Part shown: positions 45,649-58,364 of the stretch, one piece after another
How positions within the stretch are numbered: the stretch's first letter is position 1
How the letters are laid out: every line of letters starts with the position of its first letter
Assembly (NCBI GenBank): GCA_016858145.1
Contig: JAEHOE010000091.1
Coordinates: 62,001-126,000 of the forward strand
DNA from: Edaphochlamys debaryana
Lineage: Eukaryota > Chlorophyta > Chlorophyceae > Chlamydomonadales
Reading direction: 5' to 3'
DNA length: 64,000 nt
Notes under the pieces: model-generated
Database searches by the model: none
Told to the model about the DNA's origin: nothing
What the model saw: only the letters and a program-made list of their open reading frames with translations
Position numbers and translations under genes: made by a program

Positions 45649-48600
45649 ATGGCGCAATTGCAATTCACGGCCGCGCCGGTCGCGCACCGCCGCGCCTGGC
45701 TGTGGCCGCGGCCTCTTACCTCATACGGCTCGTCGCGCGATACGGCGCTTAGGGGCGATACGCGAGCTGCTGTGGTGTGCCGCGGCGTGTCGCATGCCAT
45801 CATCGAGGAGCTCGCCGACTCCCCCGGCTCCCCCTTCCACTCCCTGGGACTCGAGCGGCACCGGGAGGTGAGGATGTGGGTGTGTGGGGGGGGTGTGTGC
45901 GTGGAGGGGGAGCAGGAATCGGCGCTGTCGCAGGGGGCAAGGGATCGGGCAGGGGCAGGGAAAAGAGGACGCAGAGGGGCTCAGCTGCTGATCGGCCGGA
46001 GCCGTGCCAAGCTGGGCCTGATGTCCTCTGCCGGGAGGAGGGCCAGCATGGGACTGGCCACGTGTCTGCACCCGGTGTGTGAGGCCCCCTTTCCTTCACC
46101 CCACCCCGCCCCCACTCCTGGGCATCCTCCCTTCCCGCCCCCCCCAGGCGGGTGGCTACGCGAGGGCTGCTCGGCGGCAGGTGGCCTTGCTGCGGCGGCT
46201 GCAGGCGGACCCGGGTGGGGGCGGGCCTGGGGGTGGGGTGCGGGGAGGGGGCGGGGCCTGGGGGTGGGGGGAGGGCGGGGCCTGGGGGAGGTGCGGGGAG
46301 GGGGTCGGACACAAGGGGTGGGGTACGTGGAGGGGCTCGGGACTGCACTCGTGCGGGCTGGGACTAAAAGGGCGGGGCTGGCGATGGAGAGGAGGACTAA
46401 GGAGTCGGGGGCGGGGGCTGGGGCGGGCTGTCGGGCCGGGCTGTCCCCGAAGCCCCCGGCCCCCCACCGCCAGTCCATGCCAGGCCGCCCTCAGGACCCT
46501 TGCTCCAGCCACTCCACCATCGGTCCCTCCGCACACCGCACCAGCGCTCGCCCTAAACCCCCCACATCCTCCCCCCCACCCCGCCCCCCCTCAACACACG
46601 CTGGCGGCCCCAGGCGCCCTGGCCCTCGCCTCCCCCCCCGACTGGGCCGCCCTCTTCGCCCGCCCCTCCCTGCCCCTGGTCCTGGACCTGGGCTGCGGGG
46701 CGGGGAGGTGCATGCTGGCGGCGGCGGCGGCGGCAGGGGCGGCGGCAGGGGCGGCGGAGGTGGAGGGGGGTATGGAAGGGGCAGGGGCCGCCGCAAGGGT
46801 GGCGGTGGCGGCAGGCGGGGTGGCGGCGGCAGAGGACTCGGGAGTCCTTCGGGGGCGGGGGAGGGGGCGGGCGGCTGACGCTGCAAGCGACCCGGCTCGC
46901 GGCCCCAGCGGCCGCACGGCAGCCAGCGGTGCGGGGGCGGCTGTGGGGGCCAGCGGCGGCGGCGGAGGGTGTTCCATACCCGGCGGCACGGCAACAGGCG
47001 GGGCAGGGGCGGCGGCAGCGGCGGCGGCAGCCGCCTCAGCGGCGGCGGCGGGGGGGCCAGTGTCGGGGGGCGCCAACTTCCTGGGTCTGGACGTGCGGCT
47101 GGCGGTGAGGGGGTGGGCGGGCGGAGGGAATGGGGAGGAGGGGTGGCGGATGGGGAGGGGAGGAGTGGAAGGGAAGGGGCAAGGGGCGCCTTCGCTCGCA
47201 CCCACCAACCCCCCTTCCACCTTGCCCTCAACCCCCCTGCCCCCCCCCTCCCTCAATCCCCCAGCTCACCCAGCGCGCCAACGCCTGGGCCTCCCTCCTG
47301 GGCCTGGGGGGGAGGGCCGCCTTCCTCTGCGCCAACGCCAACGCCAGCCTGCCGCACCTGTTGGGCCTGGGCCTGGGCCCTCAGGGGGGGCGGAGGCCGG
47401 CAGGGGCGGGGGCGGGGGCAGGGGCGGGCGGGGCTGAGGAGGAGGCAGCAGCGGCTGCGGAGCCCTCATTCCGGCAGGAGCAGGAGCAGGGCGGGCGGGC
47501 GGGGCACCAGGCAGCGGCAGCCTCCCGCGGCACCCGCCCCCCGACCCCGCAGCCCCAGCACACACCCCATCCCCCCCAGCCCCCTGTGGCGCTGGTGTGC
47601 ATACAGTTCCCCGACCCGCCCGTGCGCAGGTGGGGGTGGCGGGTGGGGGCTGTTGGTTGGGGGAGAGGGTTTGGGGTCAGTCACGGGGAACGCGCGGAAA
47701 GAGTGATGATTCGCACCTGTGGCCAGCGGCGGGTTATTGCTCGCCCAGGCCCAGGCCGCTGGCGATGACGGCGGGTGTGTGGTAGTGGTGGTGGTGGTGT
47801 GTCCGGGGCAGGGGGCGATACCTGAGGACAACCCCCCAACCCCCTCCACCCCACCCCACCCCAACCCCCCAACCCCGACCCCGCAGCGGCGACGGGCTCA
47901 AGCGGCCCGAGCTGCTGGGGTGCGGGCGGGAGGCGGAGGCGCTGGCGGCGGGGCTGAGGCCGGGAGGTGAGAGGGTCTGGGCCTGGGGCAGGAGGCAAAG
48001 GAGGCAGAGAAGCATGGGCGGGGCCGCGGGCCCCTGCTGACCGCTCCGCGGGCCCATGCGTCTTGCCCGTCCTCTCCTGTGCCTGTGCCCCCCTCCTCCC
48101 TCCGATCATTTATGCCCTTCACCCCACCCCCCCATGCCCTCACCCACCCCACTCTCCCTTTCCCCCCTTTAACTGTCCCGCCCTCTCCGCCCCCCTCCCC
48201 AGCCCTGGTCTGGATCCAGTCCGACGTGCGGTCCATCGCCCTCGACCACCGCCGCCGCTTCGCCTCACTGCCCGGGGCGCCCTTCGCCCCCAGCGCCCGC
48301 CACGCAGCCGCCGCCTCGCGCACTCGCACGCGCCACTGGCTGCCGCCGCCGGGAGGCCAACCGCCAACCGCCAACGGCGGGCCAACCGCAGCGATGGAGC
48401 CTGCGGCTGCTCGGGCAGCGGCGGCGGCAGAGCCGAGTGTGGGGCGTGTGGAGGGCTCCGGCGCTGGGGCGGCGGCGGCGGCGGCAGAAGCGGCGGCGGA
48501 TGAGGCGTTGATTGCCGCGGCGGCGGCGGCAGGCGCCGCCGTGCCGCCGCTGGTTTTGGTGGATCTGGCGGCGTACCGGGAGCCCTGGCTGCGCCCGGAG

Positions 48601-48924
48601 GAGGTGGCGGCGGTCGTACGGCAGCACGCCCGCCGTGCGGCAGCACTCTCGCGTACCGCAGTCGCACAAACCGTGTCGGTGGCGGCGGCAAGGGCCGCGG
48701 CGGAGGGTGCGGCGGGGGCGGAGGACGGGTCTGACATAGACGAGGAAGGGGAGGAGCAGGGTGGGAACGACGAGGAGGGGGAGGATGGAGGGGAGGACGG
48801 CGGTGACCCCTGGGCCGGCCTTCCCTGGCTGGACGGCAACCCGCTGGGGTCCCCCACGGAGCGGGAGGTGTACGTGGAGCGAGGGGGGCGGGGGGTGTAC
48901 CGGCTGCTGCTGGTGCGGGTGTGA
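45649..48924 (+). CDS. tRNA (guanine-N7-)-methyltransferase, TrmB-like, with low-complexity insertions
   Basis: Exons: 45649-45867, 46148-46214, 46614-47104, 47265-47629, 47887-47966, 48203-48924. They total 1,944 nt, 647 residues plus TGA, all phases consistent. TrmB adds N7-methyl to G46 of tRNA using SAM. Core segments in order: GGYARAARRQVALLRRL, motif I VLDLGCGAGR (about 118-127), GANFLGLDVRLA, LTQRANAWASLLGL, LCANANASLPHLL, VALVCIQFPDPP, LRPGALVWIQSDV, and the family's C-terminal signature NPLGSPTEREVYVERGGRGV. Between them are Ala/Gly-rich insertions (about 130-245, 295-365 and 440-560) and an acidic stretch, making it more than twice the usual length. The N-terminal 40 residues are Arg/Ala-rich and could be an organelle transit peptide. 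The usual basic residues after FPDP are diverged (FPDPPVRRSGDGLKR). Confidence 0.86.
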
Positions 48925-50477
48925 GGGGGGGGGGGGGGGGGGGGGGACGGTGTGTATATGTGTGGAGGGGTAAGCAGAGGGGTGAGCAGGGCCTCGGGTG
49001 ACCGACCGCGGGCCTTCGAAGCGAGGCGTGTTTGGGCCTGTGGATGTCAGTGTGAGTGTGAATGTGAGTGTGGGAGAGCCTCGTGCGCGCCGGGGCCGGG
49101 GGTGACGCTGGCGTGCAATATTGCATGTCGCGTGCAACAGTGCAAGGGGGGGGGGGCGTGCTGCCCCGCCACACCTTGACGGGCGGGTCGCCAGCGGCCG
49201 GACGTGGGCTGCCCCGCCAGGGGCCGGCACAGGGGTACCCCCCCTTGGCGCTGTGCAGGCCCCGACTGCTGCACGCGGGCGTGGTGTGGGCTGGGGGCAC
49301 TGCATGGATGCCGGCTGCCATTTCTGGCTCAGGGCAAGGGTGGATCATTGGGTCCTGAGCTGGGACATGCGGTCGAGATGCCCTGCTGCAGAGCGGGCAT
49401 GGTCGAAGCAGAGCTGAGTGGACAGGGCTTGCGAGGCACTGAGCATAGGTGGGACCTGGGGGAGCTCAATGCGAGTCGTGTGGCTGCTGTCCTGCTGACA
49501 CACGCTGTCCCGGCCTTCCCGGGGCGCAGAGCGGACACGCAAAGCGCAAGCCTCGGGACTAACACGGACAAGGGCACCAGCCGTGAACTCCCATGCGGGC
49601 CATGCGTGACACCGATAGCGCCAGGCCGAGGCCGCACGCAGCCACCCAGCACGGACGCCCCCCGCCCCCCCCACACACACAGCAGCGCCCAGGACCGCTC
49701 CTCTCCCGCCCAACCTCTCCACGCCGGTTCGGCTGCCGCCCGCACGCCCCCCCCCCTCCATGAGCCCATGGGTCCATGAGTCCGTGCTGGAGCCCGTCAG
49801 CAGTGGCACTGCGGCAGCGAACGGGGTGCGGAGGAGCCCGTCGCACCGCCGGGTGAGCACCGGCATCCGCGCCAGCGCGCTGCCCGGCCTGGCCGGCGAC
49901 CAGGGGCTGTACGTATGTGGGCCGCCGTGGAGCCCTCCGCCGGCCCCCCAGCCACACCACCCGCGCCAGCGCCGCCGCCAGCGCTAGCGCTAGCGCCGCC
50001 GCAGAGCGAGGTACCGCCCACCCTCCCGGCTGCTGGGGGGCCGGGCTCGGACAGCTGCACGCTGCATTGACCCTCTTGGCACGCTGCAGTGCCCGCTGCC
50101 CACAGCAGCTGGTGCGTCTCCACACGTCGCAGCCCACGGCCGGGCGCGTGGTCCCGACCCACATCGCGCCGCCGCAGTCCTGGCTCCCCACTACGCCAGC
50201 GACCAGCAGGGTCCCGGGACTCCGGGAGGAGGGAGGCTGGCAGGGAGGGAGGCGACCAAGCTCGCGCTCGCTTCGAGGCGGAGCTCCGCTGCCACGGGCG
50301 GCGGCCATGGCCTCCGCCGCACGGTACCCTTCCTGGATGTCGGGCCGCGCGGCGGCAGGAGAGCATCTCCCTCTCTCGCAGCTCGGGTGCCGACGGCTCA
50401 AAGCCGCAAGGGGTTGTAGGACTTGTTCCCATGCCCAAGGACCCCCGTGGCCCCAGACGGCCCCCCGCGGCCCCCGA
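48925..50477. other. Intergenic region between convergent genes
   Basis: It opens with a 22-base G run (48925-48946) directly after the TrmB stop codon. The remainder is the 3' flank of TrmB and of the small coiled-coil gene. Long open frames here are GC-driven and show no exon structure or recognisable motif. Confidence 0.5.
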
Positions 50478-50900
50478 CTAGGACTGCTTTGGGTGCTGGG
50501 GCCACAGCAGATTTCGCACAAATTCCTTCGCAACGCCATAAGCCATGATGACCTCTGCAAAGCAAACGGCAGGACGGCAAACAGGACTCACACACCGCTT
50601 CGTGAGGGGCTGCAAGGCATTGACACGGTCATTCACCCACCGTCCAGCGGGGTGATCGGTGCTGTGACCAGCGGAAATTTCAAGGGGCCAGAATACAAAG
50701 AATGCTACAGGGAAAGCTCAGAGAATGCCGAAGGAGTCCCGCACCCTAGAATGCCGGGAAAGAAGGAGTAGAACTCTACCTTCCCATTCTGCAACAATGG
50801 CCTCAAGCTGTCTGAGCTGCTTCTCAATTCTGGCAAGCCGCTCCTTATCGGTGGCAGGCTGGGCGGGGGAAGGAGCAGGCTGGGCGGACTGGGCTTCCAT
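50478..50900 (-). CDS. Small coiled-coil protein, 65 residues
   Basis: Two exons, 50900-50780 and 50554-50478, join in phase (donor GAAG|GTAGAG, acceptor TTTGCAG) and end at TAG. The N-terminus is Ala/Gln/Pro-rich and is followed by a heptad-like amphipathic helix (KERLARIEKQLRQLEAIVAEWEE), then VIMAYGVAKEFVRNLLWPQH. Codon use and GC content are clearly lower than in neighbouring genes, and the splice sites are more canonical than those of the G/C-tract introns. I do not recognise the family; size and helix suggest a small subunit or assembly factor. It could also be one end of a longer gene, but the in-phase stop argues against that. Confidence 0.55.
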
Positions 50901-52158
50901 GGCAGGAATGTCGCGAGTGGCAGCGGAGCTGCAGATTTTGGTAAGTTTCAAGTGCAGTGGGCTAGCGAGGCAGAGTAAGAGTACGTAAAGGCGCTTGTAG
51001 GGAGAGGTTTTAGGAAGGGCTGTTCGATGTACAGCTGTGCCACCCGTGCCCGCACCGCGCACCCCCGTTGCCAGGCCGGCGCTCCGCCTCGCTCCGCCCC
51101 GTTGTCGACAAGCGTGGCTGCCCGAAGGCAGGAAAAGGGCTGAGCCCCGTGGTCCCCCCGTTAATCCGTTGGAACCCCGCACTACACGAGGTGATGCCAG
51201 GGGTGCGGGGTGCCCTGGGTGATGCGCTCATCAGGCGTCTAATCGCCTCGGCCTGGACATAGCCGGCCTGACCCATCCGCAGCTACGGCTACGGGAACTT
51301 CCGCCCTCCTCATCCTGCAACACCGCCCCCCTCCGCCTCAAGCCCTCAACCCAGGCCGCACCACGGCGCGCTCGCCTCCCCGCCTCCCACCCGTCTCAGG
51401 CCCAGTCTCGTCTCAAGGCCTGGGCTTCAGTGCCAAAAGCTGAGGGCACAGGAGGCAGGACCCCTTGGGGCCGCCCTCGTGCCTCATCGCCTCCTGCATT
51501 TCAACTTGCAACTGTTCAGCCTGGCAACGGCTGATGGCGCTATCAAGACTCCCTTGCAACATGAATGCTCGCAATTCTGTACGACTCCACCACCTCCGCC
51601 TCCACCCTCTGCATAAGACCTGACCGCTTGCCGGAGTTGGCTCCGGAGCCCTCTGCCTACCTCGGAAGCTACCTACGCTCTGTGGCCTGTATCCTCTGGC
51701 TACGTACCATGACCCCTGCCTGGCTGCATGCCTGTCTGCCCTCCCCCGCCCTCCCCAACCAGGCCCGAGGCCCCCGCCCACGGCACCGCTCCCCTCCCTC
51801 TCAGGGCCATCCCCCCCCAGGGCGCCCTCAGCCACGCTCAGCCTTCCTGACAGCGGCCCCAGGCAAGGCCCCCGCTTGCAACGTACATCCTCTAACACGT
51901 CCCACCCCACTCCACAAGGGATCTCCCCCACAGCCTAGGCCACGCCAGCCGCCCGCCCGCGACGGGCGCCCTCACGGTAGGGTGCCTCCAACGCCCCCGA
52001 GCTTCGAGCAAGCCCCTCCCCTTCGCAGTCTTGCTCCAAGGCACTGACACCGCTCGCACACAGCTCCCACCTCTTCCCTGCCAGTCCGTCAGGGCATCAA
52101 CGCACGTCCCACCCCCACTCCTGGCTTTGTGCCCGCCCCTGCCCCTCAGCGCCCCCAC
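50901..52158. other. Intergenic region between tandem minus-strand genes
   Basis: This holds the promoter side of the coiled-coil gene and the 3' flank of the YacP-like gene. I see no gene or structured repeat. Confidence 0.5.
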
Positions 52159-55100
52159 TCACCCCGGCGCCCTCCCGCCCCCCGAGGCCTCCCCCAGCAG
52201 GGAGCCGATCCGAGCCCGCGCCCCCCGCCCGAACAGAGCCGACACGGGCCGGGGCGCAGGGGGCGCGGCAGGGGCGGCGGGGGCGGCCGCAGGCGGGGGA
52301 GGTGCAGGGGCAGGCGATGGTTGGGAAGGAGGCGCTGGGGCCTGGGCCTTGGCGGGCCCCGGCTGGGCCTCCTCCCGGGCCCCTCCCTGGGACCCTCCGT
52401 TGCTGCTCGCCGCCGCCTCGGGAGGTCCAGCCGAGGCCGCAGCCGCGGTGGGGCGTGCAGAACTGCGCTGCCCCTCCCGCCCCGCCCCTGCCTCGGCACT
52501 CTGCCCGCCCTCCTCCGGCTCCTCCTCCCAATCATCCGCCTCGTAGTCCAACCCCTCCCACCCGCCCGACCCCACGCCCGGCCCCTCCTCCCAATCGCTC
52601 TCGCTGCCGCTGCTCGCGAGCGCCTCCAACTGCCGCGCCAGGGACCGGCTGGACTGGACCTTGTGGGCCTGGGCCTGGGCCTGGGTTGGACCCGGGCGGT
52701 CCCCGGAGGACCCGGGGCCGCGCGGCGCGGGCCGGCCGGGGCTGGCGAAGGGAGGCAGGGGGACGTTGCGGGGGCGGCGGGATGCCTCCTCGGCCTCCTG
52801 CGGGGTGGGGCAGGGGGAGGTAGTTAAGGGGGTGCGAGCCCCAACCATCATTACGGTTACCGCCCAACGGTTTGTCATCAACCGCCCAGATCGAGTGCGG
52901 AGTCACACCTGCAGCCACGCGGTTACGTCACGGGCGTACGACACCATCTCGTCATCGAAGGCCAGATCCTGCACCCGCCTGTCGTTGGACACGACCATGA
53001 TCTGTCGGGGGTGACAGGGGCAGGGGGTAGAGGTGGCGAGTGGAGGGGGCGGGGCGTTGAAGGGGGGGGGAGCGAGGGTAAGGGCTGGACGCCAGCCCGG
53101 GGCAACGGGATGCCCTGCTCGCCCCACCTCGCCTCCCCGCCACTCTGCGCTTGCTCTCTCCTTCCTCCCCCATCCTTCCCCTGTCCCCCCTCCCCCACCA
53201 GCCTGCACCCACCGAGTCCGCGCCCGCCTTCCGCAGCCCCGCCACCGCCCGCCCGATGTACGTGTCCGCCTCCGAGCCCGCACTGAACACCGCCACACAG
53301 CGGGGGCCGATGCGCTGGGGAGGGGGGCGTGGGGGAGGGGGACGTGGGAGGGGGTGAATGAGGGGGTCAGAGCGAGGGTGAGAGGGGTCAGAGGGGTAAG
53401 AGGGGGGGGGCGTGGGGTGAGCGGGCAGATAGGTGGATTGAGTCCCGCCGCCCCTTGCCCCTTGCCCCGTTTCCCCTGTTGACCCCCCCAAAACAACAAG
53501 CGCCCACCTGCTTGGACTGCGGGTCGTCCTCGTCGTACCCACGGCGGCGGGCGGAGGGGCCGTACATCGCGTCGTACACGACGTAATACCTGAGGCGGTT
53601 GGCAGTTGGCAGTTGGGGTCGTTCGGCCACGTGCACTGCCCGCCACCTCGACCCGCTCTTCCCCACTGCCCCAGCATTAGCTTCAGCCACCCCCCATCGC
53701 CACTCCCTCGGGAAACGAGATCTCCCGCCCACCCCCCATTCCCCAACCTGGTCATTTGCTTTCCCCTTGAGCGCTCTCGGTCCCTCCCATCCCCGCTCCC
53801 ATGGAGCCCAGAAACGCACCCTCTCTGCCCCCCCAACCCCCCCCCCCCCCCCACGACCCACATGGTGTCCGTTGCCTCCCCCGCGGCCGAGGCCAGGCGG
53901 TTGAGGGCGGTGCGCGCGTCCTTCGGGGGGGGAGGGGGGCGGGGGTAGAGGCAGGGGTTTGGGGGCGGGGACCCGGTGGGAGCAGTGGGGGCAGTGAGGG
54001 TGCATGTGAAGCTGAGCAGAGTGTCGGGGGCACAGGGCCGGTGGGGATTGTAGCGGACTGCGCCATCGGCTGATGCCAGACACGCGCACAGGCACGTGCC
54101 CCCATTCCCCCCCCCCACACACACCCAGGCGTCAAGGCCTCAAACGCTCGGCACTAAGCAGCGTCGATACGAGCCCCGCCGCCCTCTTCCGCCCCTTCCC
54201 CCCCCCCCCTCCCCCACCCCCACCCCACCCCACCTCGAGCTGCCCCAGCCCCGCCACCCCCTTGAGCTCGGGGGAGGCATGGATGGCGTTGTAGCCGTCC
54301 ACCAGGGCCACGCGGAGGCCGGCGGCGGGGCCGGAGGGGCCGGGGCGGCGGGGGCGCGCGGCGCGGAGGGCGGCCCACTCGGCCTGGAGGGGTGGGTGAG
54401 GGGGGCGGGGGGAAGGGAGGGGGTGGGGGTGAGGGGAAGTTGTTGCTGAGCGGGATCGCGCCGACGCCAGGGGTTGAGGGGGTGTGGAGAAGGGGTCAAG
54501 GTCTGACGTAGAATGCTCCCTGCCTGCGCGCTATGCTGCCATACTCCGCTCTCCACAACTCCCCAGCCCCCCCTCCCTCCACCATGCCTCCGCCTGCCTC
54601 CAGCCTCCCTTGCACGTCCACCCTTGACGTCCACCCCTCCCTACCCGCCCCCCCCCCCACCTCCTGCTCCTCCCGCTCCCGCTGCCGCTGCTCCGAGCTC
54701 TTGCGCCGCTGCCGGAAGGAGGAGCGCTTGAGGGGCGCGGAGGGCTGGGGGGGGGGAGGGGCGGGGGGATGGGGAGGAGGAAAGCGGCGGAGGGGGTCAC
54801 ATGCATGGGGCGATGGTCCCAGATGAAGAGGACGCCGCGGGTTGCGGGCAGCGGGAGAAGACGGGGGTTCAGTGCCACGGGCTTCACATGGAGAAGGAAA
54901 GCAGACTGCAGGAGGGGCAGCCCAGAAGGCCGCCGGTCCTTGTGTGCTCTCCCTCTCGATGCCCGCAGCCGCTGCCGCCTCCGCACCGGGCGGACGATAC
55001 CCGTAACCCGGCAGCCCCCCACTTCCCTCTCCCTCCCCCCACGTCGATGGCCGTACACTTTCCCTTGGAAACAAGCCAGCACTGAGAATGGCACTCGGTC

Positions 55101-55627
55101 CCCACCCTGCCCCTCCCACCCGGATCCTCAGCCTGAAAACACGCCCTGCCTGCCAGACCCCCTGAGCCCCCCCCCACCAGTCCCCCGCAGACCCCATCAG
55201 ACCCTGACCTTGGATTCAGAGGGTGACGTCAGCACCAGGGGCTCGCCCTGGCCCTGGCCCTGGCCCCTGCCCGCCGCGGCCTTGGGGCCCTCCGCCGGCG
55301 CCTTGCCCGGCGGCGTGGCCGGGGGCTGTCAAGCGGGTTTACGCAAGGAAGGGGTTGAGGGTTGATGAAGGGGTGGGCTGCGGTGGTGGGTTACAACGGG
55401 GGTATGGGGGAGGGTGCCGGTGTGTGGGCACGGCAAGCGCGGTGGTGGGATGAACGGCGGGGCACAGCGGTCGGGTCAGCGGCCACACGCACCTGAGGCC
55501 CCCCGGCACCCGGGTCTCGTCGAGCAGCAGCGAGAGGGGCCGCCCGAGCTCGCCCCTGGTCGCAGGTGCAAGAGCGACGCAGGCGAGGGTGCAGCGCCTG
55601 CCCGGGCAGCATCGCGCGCCCCAGCAT
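52159..55627 (-). CDS. YacP/Rae1-type NYN-domain (PIN-like) protein, probably plastid
   Basis: Exons: 55627-55493, 55325-55209, 54744-54661, 54383-54234, 53920-53862, 53589-53508, 53314-53213, 53001-52909, 52797-52159. They total 1,461 nt, 486 residues plus TGA. The Arg/Ala/Gly-rich N-terminus resembles a transit peptide. The NYN domain spans about 130-275: VALVDGYNAIHASPELKG (first acidic residue), ARTALNRLASAAGEATD, MYYVVYDAMYG, VAVFSAGSEADTYIGRAVAG, and IMVVSNDRRVQDLAFDDEMV (the VxVVTSD-like strand). Bacillus Rae1 (YacP) is a ribosome-dependent mRNA endonuclease, and cyanobacteria and plastids carry relatives. The remaining 210 residues are acidic and Ala/Pro-rich low-complexity sequence ending RARIGSLLGEASGGG. 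It lies head-to-head with Obg. The TGA (CCGGGTGAGT) also resembles a donor, so another exon cannot be excluded. Confidence 0.86.
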
Positions 55628-56024
55628 GGCGACCTAGCTGACCGCGAGCACCGACGCCCGCCAACGCCAGGCCACCCAGTGCTTATAGACCGCTAATTAC
55701 TACGCGAATGCGCTGGGCTATAGGCTGCATGGGCGGGCTACGCGGCGAACGGCCTCTCGACCAGATGAGCGACCTCTCTCGCGGGTGTGGCGTACTGAGT
55801 TCGAAGAAACGAAATTGGCTATTGCTTTGCTACTGTATACGCTTGTGCGGTGTTTGCGAGCCTCTGTGTGCACCACACACGAGCTCGGCCAAGTCGTGCA
55901 GAGCCGAATTTTCAGGGCCGCAAGTCCGTCCGCCCCTCGAATTGGGCTCACGACCAATTTGCCTGCAAACCAGCGTGATCAACTACCGAAAACTTAGCTC
56001 CCCAGGGCGAGGGTGTGTGCCGGA
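55628..56024. promoter_or_regulatory. Shared head-to-head promoter region (YacP-like / Obg)
   Basis: 397 bases separate the two start codons. The middle is relatively AT-rich (around 55690-55860) with no clear TATA box. A common bidirectional promoter is the simplest reading. Confidence 0.55.
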
Positions 56025-58326
56025 ATGGCCGCCGCCCAAGGACTCGCAACCGTGGGCAACAGCCCCGCCCTGGCAGCGCCGCGCCCGCTGCTGCACCGTC
56101 CGACGTCGGGCCTGCTGCAGCTGCTGGCGAGGCCCGCAGCGGCCGGCCAACTGTCGTCGCCGGGATGGCTCGGAAGCCATGCGGGCAGCTGTGCCCCGCA
56201 GCCGGCGCGGGCTGCGGCGGTGCGGACCTCGGCGGCCCGCATAGGTGCGCCCTTCTCAGGGGGTGAAGGGCAAGGGGGGGGGCATGGCATGGGAAGCTGA
56301 GGGGCAGGGGTGGGAGGAGGGGGCAGGGTGTGGGATAGCTGCTGGGTACCACAGGGTTGAGCGAGAGGCGGATTGAGGCTGCCCAGGGCTGGGGCGCAGG
56401 CGCGAGCAGTCCAAGGGTGTGTCCTGGGGAAAGAGGCGGACCTTCAGGATGGAGACGGGCAGGGGTGCACGGGGGCGCAGAAAGGGATGCGGAAGGGGGG
56501 TTGGCAAGCCAGGTAGGCGGGTGAGGAAGGCACCGGGAGCCGGGTGGCAAGAGGCAGACGGCGGAGCAGGCCCTTGGGGTGCAGGGGCCGAGGGGCCGGG
56601 TACCAAGCAGGCGGGGGCGGGGGTGGGGGCGGGGGCCGGGGCGGATGGAAGGGGCTGTGAAGATATGCGCGGGGCATTCAGGGCGGTGCCCGTGGCATCC
56701 CAGGGTGACATCATGCTGTGGAGGGGAGCGGAGGGGAGGGGAACGCAGGCGGGAGCAGGAGCTGGGGTTGGGAATGGGAGAGGCGGCATTGGCGCCGTGG
56801 GGCCTGGCCTTCGGTCGTTGGGGGCGGAGGGGTAGGGCGCGGCAGTGGGGCCACCAGCCGCGGACAAGCCCCAGTAGCCCCAGAGCGCCCGAACCCCCCC
56901 GCCGCACCCACCTCCCGAAGCGGCAGTCCAGTTCTCACACCTCCGCCCCACCCCAACCCATCCCAACCCGCCCGCTCCCCCCGTGCCCCGCAGAGCCCCC
57001 CGCCCCACCTCCCGCCAAGCGCCTCTCCGTGGACCCCAGCCCGGGTAGGGGCCTGGGGAGGGCCTGGGGAGGGGCCCGGTCAGGGCGCTCTTCGGCCCCT
57101 TCAGGCCCTCTAGGGAACGGGACGGCTTGGGGCCGCACCCGGGTGTCACCACGGCTCAGGGCTTGCAGGGCGCCCAAGCAGGACCCGCATCAGCGAGGCC
57201 AGGGCCTGGACCAGGCCCGAACTCCGGGCCCGAACTCGGGCCAGGGCCAGGGACCGGGCACGACCGACGGCCGCCCGTCAGTCCGTGGCTGGCGCGTGGC
57301 GTGCGGGAGCTCCGCCGCTCGTCGCCCCGCGAGGGCCCGCACCCTGCGTCCCCCCCTCTGCCCCCCTCCCCTCAACCCCTCAACCTCCCCCCCCTCCCCG
57401 TGTGTGTGGTGCAGAGGTGGCTGACGCTCACCTGATGTTCGATGAGGTGGTGGTGGTGGTCAAGTGAGGGGGGATGGGGGGGTGGGGGGGAGGGAGGGTT
57501 TCGGACAGAGTGGAGTTTGTTCGGAAGGAGGGAGGGAGGGAGGAAGCGGGAGGCCAGCCCGCCAGGCCGACCCCATCAGAAGAGCAGGGACAGGGGCGGG
57601 AGAAGGAGGATGGAGGAAGAGCTTCGCTTGCAGCCCGCAATCAACACCCTTCCTCCCCCACCCCACCCCACCCCACCCCAGGAGCGGCAACGGCGGCAAC
57701 GGCGAGGTGGTCCCCGCGGGCCGCGGGCGCTGGGTGTCCAACCACAAGTACAAGCCGGGGCGCAACCAGGCCAAGCAGATCTGGCTGCCTGCAAGTGGGT
57801 GCTCAAAGGGCCTGGGCCTGGGCCTGGGTGGGCCTTGGGTGGCCTTGGAGGCGCCGGCCTGGGCGTGCGGGGAATCTGCGCCCGGGAGAGAGGGCTTGTG
57901 CGGGGCGCAAACAGCAGAGGTGGCTGCCCACCGGCGATGCACACCCCTGTGGCCTGGGCTGTTGTGGGGTTGGGCAAGCGGGTGGCGGCAGGGTGGCGGC
58001 AGGGTGGCGGCTTGTGTTGTCGATTCCCCCGGTGTTCACCCTCCCACCCTTACTCCCCCCTCGCCCCCTCCCAGGCGAGCCGGGTGATGGCGCGGACGGC
58101 GGCGACGTGGTGCTGGTGTGCGACCCCTCCCTCACCTCCCTGCTGCACCTGCACCCCCCCTCCGCGGGCGGGGCCTCGGCGGCAGGGGGCCCCGGCGGGC
58201 CCGGGCGGGCCCGCGCGGGGCCCGGCGGGGCCTCGGCCGCGCGGCGGGTCCTGGCGGCTCGTGACGGGTCCAGCGCCAACCCCAACACGGGCAGCGGCGG
58301 GCCCAAGCGGAACAAGGACGTGTGTG

Positions 58327-58364
<38 letters not shown>

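Noticed and set aside
49300..50450. Several long open frames on both strands
   Set aside because: They overlap one another, lack splice structure and motifs, and reflect scarcity of stop codons in GC-rich DNA.
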